Assembly: GCF_004217555.1 (NCBI RefSeq)
Contig: NZ_SHKW01000001.1
Coordinates: forward strand, 310,001-374,000
Source of the DNA: Edaphobacter modestus
GTDB lineage: Bacteria > Acidobacteriota > Terriglobia > Terriglobales > Acidobacteriaceae
Reading direction: 5' to 3'
Length of the DNA: 64,000 nucleotides
Made by a program: the position numbers and the translations under genes. Below the pieces are notes generated by a model that was not told the DNA's origin, searched no databases, and was given only the letters and a program-made list of their open reading frames with translations. Position 1 is the first letter of the stretch, and each line of letters opens with the position of its first letter. Below are positions 18,037-26,145 of the stretch, in pieces.

Positions 18037-19167
18037 TTAGAAGGCGCCCAGGTGAACCTTTACCACGGCTTTAATGTGTTTTCGAAAGTTGAGACCACGG
18101 TCAGTCTGGTCTCCGTTCCATAACCGCGAAGTCTTCCACGTACCGTTCTCGTATGTCCCCTCCTCCGCACTGAGAATCTGCATGCGAATTCCCGGCAATC
18201 TGCCCTCTGTATGAAAGGCGACACTTGCGTCGACGCCCGTGACGAGGAACTCATCCGGCCCGAGTTGCGCCACCAGGGCACGTCCCGTGTGGTCCGGCGT
18301 GCCCGGGGCGTGCCGGCCGTCCGGTTGAGGGAACCCGAAACGTACGGAGGCTTTCCGTTTGCCGAAGTCCAGCTCTTGTTCCGTCTGTCCAGACGCATCC
18401 ACCGCGGACTTCAGCTTTCCTTCAAAATTCAGACGGGCAATCTCTCGCGAGATCGGTTCCAGCAGAACGAAGTTCTCTGTATGTAACTTCGGACCCTCGC
18501 CCTCGGAGAAGGTCCAGCCCGTACGATCCACTCCAAACGGAGAGAAGCCGATCGCGCCGTAGTTCAGGGCCAGGAACAGGAAGCGCGCATACGCGTCGCT
18601 GTTCCCGGTCTCCGGAATCCAGAGCGCATTATCGGGGCGGGCATATGTGTTCAGAACTGTGGTGTAGAAACCCAGGTCGTCCGAATAAATGTCCGGTCCG
18701 ATCACGTCGATTGCCGGTGCCAGCGCCTTCCATAGCCAAAGTGACCGCTGGATCGGGCCGCCCGATGGCCACCCGATCCCAGGATTGCCGATCTGGCGTT
18801 CAGGCAATTCGGCAATCGGATACGACAGCCACACATTGCAATACATGGGAATGTTAAACTCCCGTTTCCCAGCCTCAGCCACCTCGTTGAGGTAAGGGGC
18901 CTGGTAGTAGGCCTGGAAGAGGTCGTTCGCATCTGCGCCAAAGACCTCCCGCCACGTACCCTGGCTCTTCGCTGCGGCGCGCAGAAGGTCAACAGGAACC
19001 TTACCCTCAAATTCACGATTGGACTCCGGTGAGAAGTCACGGGGTGACCCGATGATGCCCGACTCATTCTCCACCTGTACGAAGATGATGGTGTGCTCGC
19101 TAGAGTCGATCTCCCCAAGATGATGCATCAGTGTTGTGAACGCATGCTCGGAGCTGATTCGGAAGGT
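18037..19167 (-). pseudogene. 5'-truncated GH35-like beta-galactosidase (DUF5597 type)
   Basis: An uninterrupted minus-strand frame of about 375 codons with no start of its own. It begins inside the catalytic domain (FRISSEHAFTTLMHHLGEID, then FVQVENESG, where the NE pair is the family's acid/base region). It continues through WKALAPAIDVIGPDIYSDD and WIPETGNSDAYARFLFLALN. The C-terminal beta domain ends in KAVVKVHLGAF. About 150-200 N-terminal residues, including the signal peptide, are missing. The break at 19167 coincides exactly with the first IS3-family codons on the other strand, so the mobile-element junction removed the 5' part. The intact family hydrolyses beta-galactosides outside the cytoplasm. 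Confidence 0.8.
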
Positions 19168-19320
19168 CGGGACCAGTGAACAGGCGTTCTATCGCTGGAA
19201 AAGTACGTTGGCCTGGGGGTGGACCAGATCCATCAACTGAAGCAGCTGCGGGACGAGAACACAAGTTGGTGGCCGAGCTGACGCTGGACAAGACGATGCT
19301 TCAGGACGTGCTCAAAAGTT
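19168..19320 (+). pseudogene. IS3-family transposase OrfA, 5'-truncated fragment
   Basis: Plus-strand codons give GTSEQAFYRWK, then (one frame over) KYVGLGVDQIHQLKQLRDEN, then (another frame) KLVAELTLDKTMLQDVLK. This is the second half of an IS3 OrfA: end of the helix-turn-helix followed by the leucine zipper. The first half is missing at the junction with the GH35-like fragment, and two frameshifts are present. Confidence 0.8.
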
Positions 19321-20133
19321 GTGAAGCCCTCACGGCGCCGCTCGTTTGTGAAGTATCTGGAACAGAGCTATCGGGTGAGCGAACGACACGCATGCTGTGT
19401 CCTGGAAGTGGCACGAGCGACGCATCGCTATGAGCGCCAGCATGAACAGCGGATCGAGTTACTCATGCGTATCCGGGAGATCGCGCAGATCCGAGTACTT
19501 TATGGCTATCGCATGATCCGCGTGCTGTTGAATCGTGAGGGTTGGAAGGTCGGTAAGGACCTCGTCTACCGGCTGTACCGAGAGGAAGGGCTGGGACTGC
19601 GCAAGCGGGCGGCAGGAAAACGACGCGCTGCAGTGCATCGTCGCGAACGGTTGCGTCCGACAGGGCCGAACCAGGTCTGGGCGATGGACTTCGTTGCCGA
19701 TGAACTCAGTGATGGAAGGCGGATTCGGTCTTTGACCATCGTCGATATCTTCACGCGAGAGAGCCTGGCTATTGAAGTGGGACAGAGCTTGACAGGAGGG
19801 GATGTAGTGAGTGTTCTGAACCAGTTGAAGCAGCACCGTGGTGCGCCCAGGGTGCTGTTCTGTGACAACGGAGCAGAGTTCATTGGTTAGATGCTGGATC
19901 TTGGGCCTACAAGAACGAAATGAAGATCGACTTCTCGCGTCCAGGCAAGCCGACCGACAACGCCTTCTGCGAATCGTTCAATGGGACTTTCCGCTCAGAG
20001 TGTCTCGACACCAACTGGTTCAGCGATCTGGAGGACGCGAAACGAATCATCGAAGCATGGCGCGGGGAACAATGTGAGTCGTCCTCACAGGGCTCTCGAC
20101 TACAGGACACCAGAGGAATTCGCTACCAACGCC
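19321..20133 (+). pseudogene. IS3-family transposase OrfB, interrupted
   Basis: The first 190 codons form an open frame: RRRSFVKYLEQSYRVSERHA, then LYGYRMIRVLLNREGWKVGK, then the rve integrase core PNQVWAMDFVADELSDGRRI (first D) and VLFCDNGAEFIG (second D). A TAG follows at about 19888. The homology continues after a frame change as KIDFSRPGKPTDNAFCESFN (catalytic E region) and SECLDTNWFSDLEDAKRIIE, then in a further frame as NNVSRPHRALDYRTPEEFAT. All three DDE residues can be seen but lie in different frames. The last part runs in frame into a TniA-like sequence at about 20134. Confidence 0.85.
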
Positions 20134-20430
20134 CAAGAGTTTCACTCCGAGGCTCTGGTAAGGGGTTTCCAAGAGTATGGGATCCGCCTCGATCATAGTC
20201 CCGCTGGGCAGCCACACTTCGGCAGCCACATCGAAAGGCTGATCGGCACCATGATGGTGGCCCTTCATCTGCTGCCTGGAACTACCTTTTCCGATGTACA
20301 GTAAAAAGCGTCCTATCCGTCAGAAGCAAGCGAGCTCCTGACGGGATCAGAGCTGGAGCGTTGGCTTGCTTTGCAGATCGCCGATGTCCACCCCCTGTCG
20401 CTACATCCTCCCGCTCAGGCAACACTCTGA
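20134..20430 (+). pseudogene. tniA: TniA-like (Mu/Tn5053-type) DDE transposase fragment
   Basis: Directly after the IS3 tail the same frame reads EFHSEALVRGFQEYGIRLDH and then GQPHFGSHIERLIGTMMVAL. This is the third part of the integrase core of a TniA-type transposase, with the catalytic Glu in HIERLIG. A TAA after LPGTTFSDVQ (20302-20304) interrupts the frame. The same frame then continues as YPSEASELLTGSELERWLAL before the final TGA. The first two catalytic Asp residues are not present. The fragment is followed by tniB- and tniQ-like pieces in the order expected for Tn5053/Tn402/Tn7-type elements. Confidence 0.75.
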
Positions 20431-20442
20431 ATCTCGCGATCC

Positions 20443-20625
20443 AAGGTCCATCAGCGCATCCTTAGTCTGACCGAGGGTGTCTTGGTGAAGATCTGCCGCC
20501 TTCTCGAAAACAGCCACGTCAGAGAGGCCATTCGCGGCGCACGGGAACACATCAGCCCCGCCCTGCTCAATGATAATCTCGTTACGGAATCCGTGGTATC
20601 GATTATCGATCGCCGCAACCGGTGA
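20443..20625 (+). pseudogene. tniB: TniB-like AAA ATPase, C-terminal fragment
   Basis: About 60 codons reading VHQRILSLTEGVLVKICRLL and EAIRGAREHISPALLNDNLV match the C-terminal helical part of TniB-type transposition ATPases. The P-loop half is absent. The TGA at 20623-20625 overlaps the GTG start of the TniQ-like frame (GTGA), as in functional tni operons. The call rests on this short motif plus gene order. Confidence 0.55.
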
Positions 20626-20828
20626 GTGTCCACGCGATGATCGCTGCTCATGCTTCCTTACAACTGCCTTTCGCACCGAAACCCTTTCGTCGCGAGCAGT
20701 TCTCGTTGTGGCTTCTTCGTCTTGCAGCTGCCAACTGTGTCTGCCTGGAGGAGTTGTTGCTAGGCGTTCAGGCGAGCTATCCGTCGGCTCCGTGCCCCTT
20801 TCTCACTCGACCTAAACCTCGACCATGA
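20622..20828 (+). pseudogene. tniQ: TniQ-like protein, N-terminal fragment
   Basis: A 68-codon frame from GTG 20622. The segment LPFAPKPFRREQFSLWLLRL with AAANCVCLEELLLG resembles the N-terminus of TniQ proteins, where an FxxExFxSWLxRLA pattern is usual. TniQ normally has 350 or more residues, and the zinc-binding part is missing. It is coupled to the TniB-like fragment. Together the pieces are a decayed Tn7-superfamily element. Confidence 0.55.
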
Positions 20829-21253
20829 TTTCGTCAGATCCATAGTCCGCTTTTCCCGTGCGCGTTACGTAACGGGTTCGGCCCGATCTTATTCACAAAT
20901 CTGTGACCGGCATGAGCTGAACCGCGACTACGCGACCGCCGACCACAGCCCACCAGGGCATCTCTGCTTCGATGCCGGCAGCGGGTGAAGCATGACGAAG
21001 AAGGCCGCAGTGAAAGAGAACGTGATGAGTGCAAACGACACAGCCGACGCAAAACCATGGATTTCCGAGCGACTTGTTGAAGATCCTGGAGATGATATGA
21101 ATGACTTTGTCGCCGCTCGATGGCGAGACCTAACTGTACCGTCCCTCACTTTGCCTCTGTCGAAGAACAGTCACGCATTGACGCTATATCGACACATATG
21201 ACATTGGAAGTGTCGTTAAGTGTCGTAATTGTACGACCGACTTGAATTAGCGA
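20829..21253. other. Intergenic region without a supported gene
   Basis: About 425 bp. A minus-strand frame around 20.93-21.15 kb contains a hydrophobic stretch (AVSFALITFSFTAAFFVML), and a plus-strand frame of 69 codons starts at 20992. Neither has a recognisable family motif. This could be the remains of a membrane protein gene. Confidence 0.4.
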
Positions 21254-21272
21254 TTGGCTCTCCGATTGCTTT
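21254..21272 (+). promoter_or_regulatory. Sigma-54-like promoter before the GT2-GtrA gene
   Basis: TTGGCTCTCCGATTGCTTT has the invariant GG (21256-21257) and GC (21268-21269) separated by exactly ten bases and a perfect TTGCTTT -12 region. The -24 box is less good (TGGCTC instead of TGGCAC). Predicted start of transcription is about 21281, 34 nt before the proposed start codon. Confidence 0.45.
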
Positions 21273-21314
21273 CAGCAGAGAAGGTGCATACGTTGTCTGT
21301 GGCGAATCGTCCAA

Positions 21315-22550
21315 TTGAAAAGAATTAGAGAAGACAAATTGATTAGACTTTCCGCTTCAAGTGCCATTTCAGCTCCTGACCGAACTCCTGCTGAATATCA
21401 CATCGACCTCGCTGTCGTATTGCCCACCTACAATGAGCGGGGAAATATTGCTGAGGTGATCGCAAGGCTCGAAGACGCTCTGGAGGGTCTTTCCTGGGAG
21501 TTGATCTTCGTTGACGATGACTCGCCTGACGGTACCTCGGAGGTCATCCGCGCGTATGCCAGACGTGATCGTAGGATTCGACTATTGCACCGCGTGGGGC
21601 GGCGGGGATTATCCTCGGCATGCATCGAGGGAATCATGGCGACATCCGCAGACTATGTCGCGGTGATGGATGCTGATCTGCAGCACGATGAGGTCGTTCT
21701 ACCGAAGATGCTGTCGCGCCTGCATGAAGAGGCTCTGGACGTTGTGGTCGCAACCCGCAACTCTCAGGGTGGAAGTATGGGGCAATTCTCCGCGAAGAGA
21801 GTGTTGCTCAGCAGAGTGGGGAAGAAGATCAGCCATGCCATTTGCCATTGTGAACTGAGCGATCCGATGAGCGGATTCTTCCTAGTGAACCGGAGTTTCT
21901 TTCTGAAGGTCGTCAGTCATTTACAGGGAGGCGGCTTCAAGATTCTGGTGGATATACTGGCCTCGAGCGAGCGTCCGGTTCGCTTAGGCGAGATCGGCTA
22001 CTGTTTCCGCAACCGCAGACATGGGGAGAGCAAGCTCGATGTAAATACTGCGGTCGAATATCTTTTCCTGGTCGTCAACAAGATGATGGGAGGGATGATT
22101 CCGATCCGTTTTGCCGTGTTTGCGCTTGTGGGCGCGACCGGCCTGGCGACACATCTCGCTTGTCTTGCGCTGCTGTTTTATGGCTTTCACATACACTTTT
22201 TTGTAGCTCAGGCCACGGCAACTTTTGTCGCCATGACAGAGAATTTTTTTCTGAACAACCTGATCACCTACCGTGATCGAAGCTTGCGCGGGATGCACCT
22301 GCTGTCGGGCGTTGCTTCGTTCTGGGGGGCCTGTTCGTTCGGCGCGTGGGCGAATGTGATCTTCGCGCGCGCGTTGCTGCAGTCCGGCAGATCATGGTAC
22401 TTCGCCGGTATGGCTGGAACCATTCTCAGCTCGGTGTGGAACTACTCCATCAGCAATCTCTTTACCTGGCAGATGCCACAACCGCACAGGGAAATTGGCG
22501 TGACCGATCGGATCGAAGCGCTGTCGGACGATCTGGAGCTGTTTCATTGA
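21315..22550 (+). CDS. GT2 family polyprenol-phosphate glycosyltransferase fused to a GtrA domain
   Basis: A 411-residue fusion. Residues about 30-250 form a DPM1-like GT2 domain: VVLPTYNERGNIAEVIARLE, the DDDSPDGT donor loop, MDADLQHDE (the metal-binding DxD region) and DPMSGFFLVNRSFF. Residues about 260-390 are a four-span GtrA domain (FAVFALVGATGLATHLACLA and ATFVAMTENFFLNNLITYRD). Such fusions make polyprenyl-phosphate sugars that serve periplasmic glycosyltransferases; the next two genes encode suitable multi-span acceptor enzymes. The only start with the full N-terminus is TTG 21315 without a clear ribosome-binding site, so the start is uncertain. The stop overlaps the next gene. Confidence 0.85.
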   Translation: MKRIREDKLIRLSASSAISAPDRTPAEYHIDLAVVLPTYNERGNIAEVIARLEDALEGLSWELIFVDDDSPDGTSEVIRAYARRDRRIRLLHRVGRRGLSSACIEGIMATSADYVAVMDADLQHDEVVLPKMLSRLHEEALDVVVATRNSQGGSMGQFSAKRVLLSRVGKKISHAICHCELSDPMSGFFLVNRSFFLKVVSHLQGGGFKILVDILASSERPVRLGEIGYCFRNRRHGESKLDVNTAVEYLFLVVNKMMGGMIPIRFAVFALVGATGLATHLACLALLFYGFHIHFFVAQATATFVAMTENFFLNNLITYRDRSLRGMHLLSGVASFWGACSFGAWANVIFARALLQSGRSWYFAGMAGTILSSVWNYSISNLFTWQMPQPHREIGVTDRIEALSDDLELFH

Positions 22551-24007
22551 ATTCAGTTCAAGAATCCTTCAGCTTCCTTTTGAAAAAACGCATAGTGTGG
22601 ATATGCGCGTGCCTCGCGTTGTCGACCGCGATCGTTCCTTTCGCGCGGGCATTTTTCCGTGTCGAGGTGGACTATAACGAGGGCTGGAACGTTTATAACG
22701 CCAGCATCGTCGCCGACCACCAACTGCTGTATCGCGAGAAGTATGCGTGGACGACGGTAAACTATCCGATGCTGTCGTTTTTTATCCAGGCACAGCTGCA
22801 CCGCCTTACCCACGAGTATCTGTTCACAGCGAGAGCCGTTTCGGTGCTAAGCCTGATCTGCTGCAGCGTTCTGGTTGGGGCGATTGTACGAAGGCTAAGC
22901 GGCTCGTGGCAGGCGTCTACACTGGCCTGTTTCTATTGTCTGGCGCTATTTTGCACGGATGCGGACATCTATGTCGGAATGGACGATCCGCAGATGTTCG
23001 CCCAGGTGTTCTTCCTGGCGGGACTACTGGTCTATTTATGGCGACGCGAGAGCCTCTTGGCCGTCGCCTTCGCCGCCCTGCTCTTTGTCGTCGGCGGCTG
23101 CATCAAGCACAACCCGATCGACTTTCCTCTCGCTGTGCTGCTAGAGCTTGCTTTGATCTCGCTGCGCCGGGCTTTATGGTTCAGCGGGTGGGGGCTCTTT
23201 TTTGCCAGTGTCGCGGTGGCACTCAATGTTCACTATGGAGGGCCGCATTTCCTGAGCCAGTTGCTGGCGCCCAGAGGCTATTCGGTCGGCAAGGTATTCG
23301 ATCAGCTCGTGAACGTCTTTGGGCCCCTGCTGCTTCCACTCTGTGTTGCGCTGTATACGGCGTTTGTGGTGTGTAAGGATGAGAGGCGGCGGATAGCGGC
23401 GATTCTGCTGGCCACGACCCTTGTCGTTGGCGGATATTTCGGCGGCGGCCAAGGCGTTTCGATCAATGCTCTCTTCAGCGCGCTGCTGGCGATGGCCATT
23501 GTGGTCGGATTGTTCTACGCTGAAGTCGCGTCCGCGCGATGGCGATGGGCAAAGCGGCTCGAACCCGCGTATGCGCCGCTGCTGCTGTTTGGCTCGCTGG
23601 TGATTCCTTTGATCATCTCGGGCAACTGGAACCCGCTGCGAAGGTTGCGCGAGACGGCATCGGCAGAAAGACGCTTTGACGAGGACGTCGCGCTCCTGCA
23701 CAGCCGGATGGGGCCTGCGCTGTGCGAGAGTCTGCTGCGGTGTTACTTTGCTGGCAAGCCATATCTTTACGATCCATTCAATGCGACCCGCTTGATTCGG
23801 TTCGGCAAGCTGGACGCTGGAGTGATTGTCCAGGAAGTGCGCCGGCAGAGGTACGGGACAATCCAGTTCGACGAGCCGATTCGGGACCAAAGAGATTCAG
23901 AGCGATTCGACCCCGCCATCTTGGCAGCGATTGAAGAGAACTATGTGCTCGCACTTGAGCATAAGGATGGAGTTATTTACGTCCCCAAAACGAAGCCAGA
24001 GTACTGA
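22547..24007 (+). CDS. Multi-span membrane protein, probable GT39/GT87-type glycosyltransferase
   Basis: A 486-residue integral membrane protein with about ten hydrophobic segments. The first periplasmic loop has an acidic pair in VEVDYNEGWNVYNA, resembling the DE pair that sits in the first loop of GT-C enzymes. A second acidic loop is DADIYVGMDDPQMFAQ. GT-C proteins use polyprenyl-phosphate sugars, which the preceding GT2-GtrA protein could supply. I chose TTG 22547, which overlaps the upstream stop (ATTGA) and has GGAG eight bases before it; the frame is open upstream to 22346 inside the previous gene. The family assignment is by topology and context, not by a diagnostic motif. Confidence 0.7.
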   Translation: MNSVQESFSFLLKKRIVWICACLALSTAIVPFARAFFRVEVDYNEGWNVYNASIVADHQLLYREKYAWTTVNYPMLSFFIQAQLHRLTHEYLFTARAVSVLSLICCSVLVGAIVRRLSGSWQASTLACFYCLALFCTDADIYVGMDDPQMFAQVFFLAGLLVYLWRRESLLAVAFAALLFVVGGCIKHNPIDFPLAVLLELALISLRRALWFSGWGLFFASVAVALNVHYGGPHFLSQLLAPRGYSVGKVFDQLVNVFGPLLLPLCVALYTAFVVCKDERRRIAAILLATTLVVGGYFGGGQGVSINALFSALLAMAIVVGLFYAEVASARWRWAKRLEPAYAPLLLFGSLVIPLIISGNWNPLRRLRETASAERRFDEDVALLHSRMGPALCESLLRCYFAGKPYLYDPFNATRLIRFGKLDAGVIVQEVRRQRYGTIQFDEPIRDQRDSERFDPAILAAIEENYVLALEHKDGVIYVPKTKPEY

Positions 24008-24108
24008 CCGCGACTCTCTTGGTAGCTGTGCGCGTGTTCGCGATCTAGCGCAAACTGATCGTGAATTGCAATTGTTAGGTACATGAGAACGCACTTTAAG
24101 GAATGTAG

Positions 24109-25437
24109 ATGTCGACTCTCGACCAAATAGAACTCACTCAGCCACGCATAGCAAAGCTAACCGATTGGGCAGATATCGGTTCAAACAAGATCCGTTTAAT
24201 GTCCATGGTCTGCTGTGCACTGGTCCTCCGAGCCATTGTGGCGGCATCCACATTTCTCAGCATTGCTGCGCCTTCGCGAGACTTCGGACAGTTTGGCGCA
24301 GAGATGGGCTGGGTAGCCCGCAGTTTAGCCTCGGGTCACGGCTTCAGTTCGCCGTTCTTCCCCGCAACCGGGCCTACAGCTCTGGTTCCACCGCTTTTTC
24401 CATACTTGCTTGCGAGTGTCTTCCGCGTATGTGGTCTCTACACAGCAACGTCGGCTCTTGTCATTCTGTTGTTTGACAGCTTGCTCTCGGCTCTGACCTG
24501 CATTCCGATTTACTTTAGCCTTAAATATGCTGCGGGCGAGAGACAAGCCCAGCTGGCTGGCTGGCTCTGGGTAATCTACCCGTTCGCAGTCTATTTTTCC
24601 GGGACTCAGGTCTGGGACTATGCTCTAACCTCTTTTCTCTTTGCAACCTGTTTTTGTCTTGTCCAACGCCTTCACTTGCAGGACCGGTTCTCGGCTTGGT
24701 TTGGTTTTGGCATTCTCTACGGCATCACGGCTCTTTCAAATCCATCCGTCCTCTCGGTCTTCCCCTTTTTCCTTCTAATGACTCTTTTGAAAGTTAGACA
24801 GGTAGGCGGTCGATGGTTGCTCCGCGGCATTATCACCGTACTCGCTTTCATGATTGTTGTCGCACCATGGACCATCCGCAACTACCGCGTCATGCATGCC
24901 GCTTCGCCCATCCGCGATGGATTCTGGCTTGAATTCTGGGCGGGCAATGATGGTGACACCTCCGCGTCGAATCCGGCCGGAGCCCATCCCGCCACTAATC
25001 TTGTCGAAATGCAAAAATTCGAAGCGGAAGGGGAGATGACCTATCTTTCAAACAAGCACTCGATGGCCATGAACTTCGTTCGCCATCACCCACTCTTTTG
25101 CGCGGGCGTTTCACTCCGCCGCGTTATCCGCTTCTGGACTGGATTCTGGAGCTTCAGTCGAAACTACCTTCGCTCCGAACCTCTGGATGTGCCAAATATT
25201 TTCTTTTGCACCTGCATCACACTCTTCATGTTTCGAGGAATATGGCGCTGGTGGGAAGAGGACCGAAACCACGCATTTCCTTATGTGATCCTGATTGCCG
25301 TCTTCCCCATCACGTACTACTTGACCCACGCCTCAATGGACTACCGTCAACCCATAGAGCCGCAAATTGTCATTCTCGTGACAATCGGAATATTCGGCTT
25401 CGAGGCATCGACTGGATCAGAGGATTTTGGGGTTTGA
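24109..25437 (+). CDS. GT39/ArnT-like membrane glycosyltransferase
   Basis: A 442-residue protein with a cytoplasmic N-terminal tail of about 30 residues and ten or more membrane spans (LMSMVCCALVLRAIVAASTF, LAGWLWVIYPFAVYFSG, GFGILYGITALSNPSVLSVF, VLAFMIVVAPWTIRNYRV). The first loop has an acidic residue (SRDFGQFGAEMGWVARSLAS), followed by the LASGHGFSSPF pattern usual in dolichyl-phosphate-mannose-protein mannosyltransferase relatives. It probably transfers a lipid-linked sugar to a polymer or lipid in the periplasm. The gene starts 101 bp after its neighbour, with AAGGA before the ATG, and may be co-transcribed with it. Confidence 0.75.
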   Translation: MSTLDQIELTQPRIAKLTDWADIGSNKIRLMSMVCCALVLRAIVAASTFLSIAAPSRDFGQFGAEMGWVARSLASGHGFSSPFFPATGPTALVPPLFPYLLASVFRVCGLYTATSALVILLFDSLLSALTCIPIYFSLKYAAGERQAQLAGWLWVIYPFAVYFSGTQVWDYALTSFLFATCFCLVQRLHLQDRFSAWFGFGILYGITALSNPSVLSVFPFFLLMTLLKVRQVGGRWLLRGIITVLAFMIVVAPWTIRNYRVMHAASPIRDGFWLEFWAGNDGDTSASNPAGAHPATNLVEMQKFEAEGEMTYLSNKHSMAMNFVRHHPLFCAGVSLRRVIRFWTGFWSFSRNYLRSEPLDVPNIFFCTCITLFMFRGIWRWWEEDRNHAFPYVILIAVFPITYYLTHASMDYRQPIEPQIVILVTIGIFGFEASTGSEDFGV

Positions 25438-26145
25438 GGAATAACCGAACCGTAAACTGCGTTAGGCTGTTCATTTTGGTGAACGGGGTCTGGGAGCAAT
25501 GGAACAGTGATGGGTCCGTTATTTCTGAGCCAAAGTGAATGTTAGTCTTCGACCAAAATTGAAGGGCGCCGAAAAAGCTGTACCAAGTTGAAGGTTAGTT
25601 TTCAGCTGGTTTGAGTCGTCGACGTGGAGAACCTGCGGTAGCCCTGCGGCGGGCCCTCAATCGAGCGTCTGGAGTTTGCGGTCCGCAAGCCAGGATGTCT
25701 TGGGTAGGACTGCATGGGTCAGAGCCATACAAACTGACAATGTCGATGTTAGCCTTGCCACAAGCCACATTGTCGCGAACCACGTGCTCGATCCCGGCCA
25801 TTCTGAACACTTCGACGAGTGGTAAGACGTCAGCTGACGAGAAGGCCACTTGTCTGGAAAAGCGACTTTTCGTCCAGGTGCCAACCTCCTAGTTGTCGAC
25901 AACACGTCCAGAACATTGATCGAAGTAAACGGCAGCAGTGCACCAGCCCGAGCGGGAGACTCTTTTCTTGATATATTGTTCCTCCTGGAAGGGTTAACGT
26001 GGAGACCGAACGGAGTCGTATGCCGTATTGTGCGGAATGCTATCTGCTCGTTGCTGGTACTGGCCGCTACTGTCTTAATTGGAAACCGGTTCAATTTCCT
26101 GCCCACAAGTCGACTCGAAGGTCTTCTCCGAGGTACAAGATCGTC
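25438..26145. other. Intergenic region, no supported gene
   Basis: About 700 bp. A minus-strand frame (25595-25849) includes VLPLVEVFRMAGIEHVVRDN and looks protein-like, but I do not recognise the family and cannot find a complete gene. An overlapping minus frame runs to 26247 and a plus frame runs into the phosphotriesterase gene from 25999. Most likely the remains of a decayed minus-strand gene. Confidence 0.4.

Noticed and set aside
20992..21201. 69-codon plus-strand frame
   Set aside because: No family resemblance and no good ribosome-binding site; composition fits non-coding remnant DNA.
23174..23890. Long minus-strand frame of 238 codons
   Set aside because: Antisense shadow of the membrane glycosyltransferase-like gene at 22547-24007.
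25595..25849. Protein-like minus-strand frame containing VLPLVEVFRMAGIEHVVRDN
   Set aside because: Looks like part of an old gene but the family could not be recognised and no complete frame exists.
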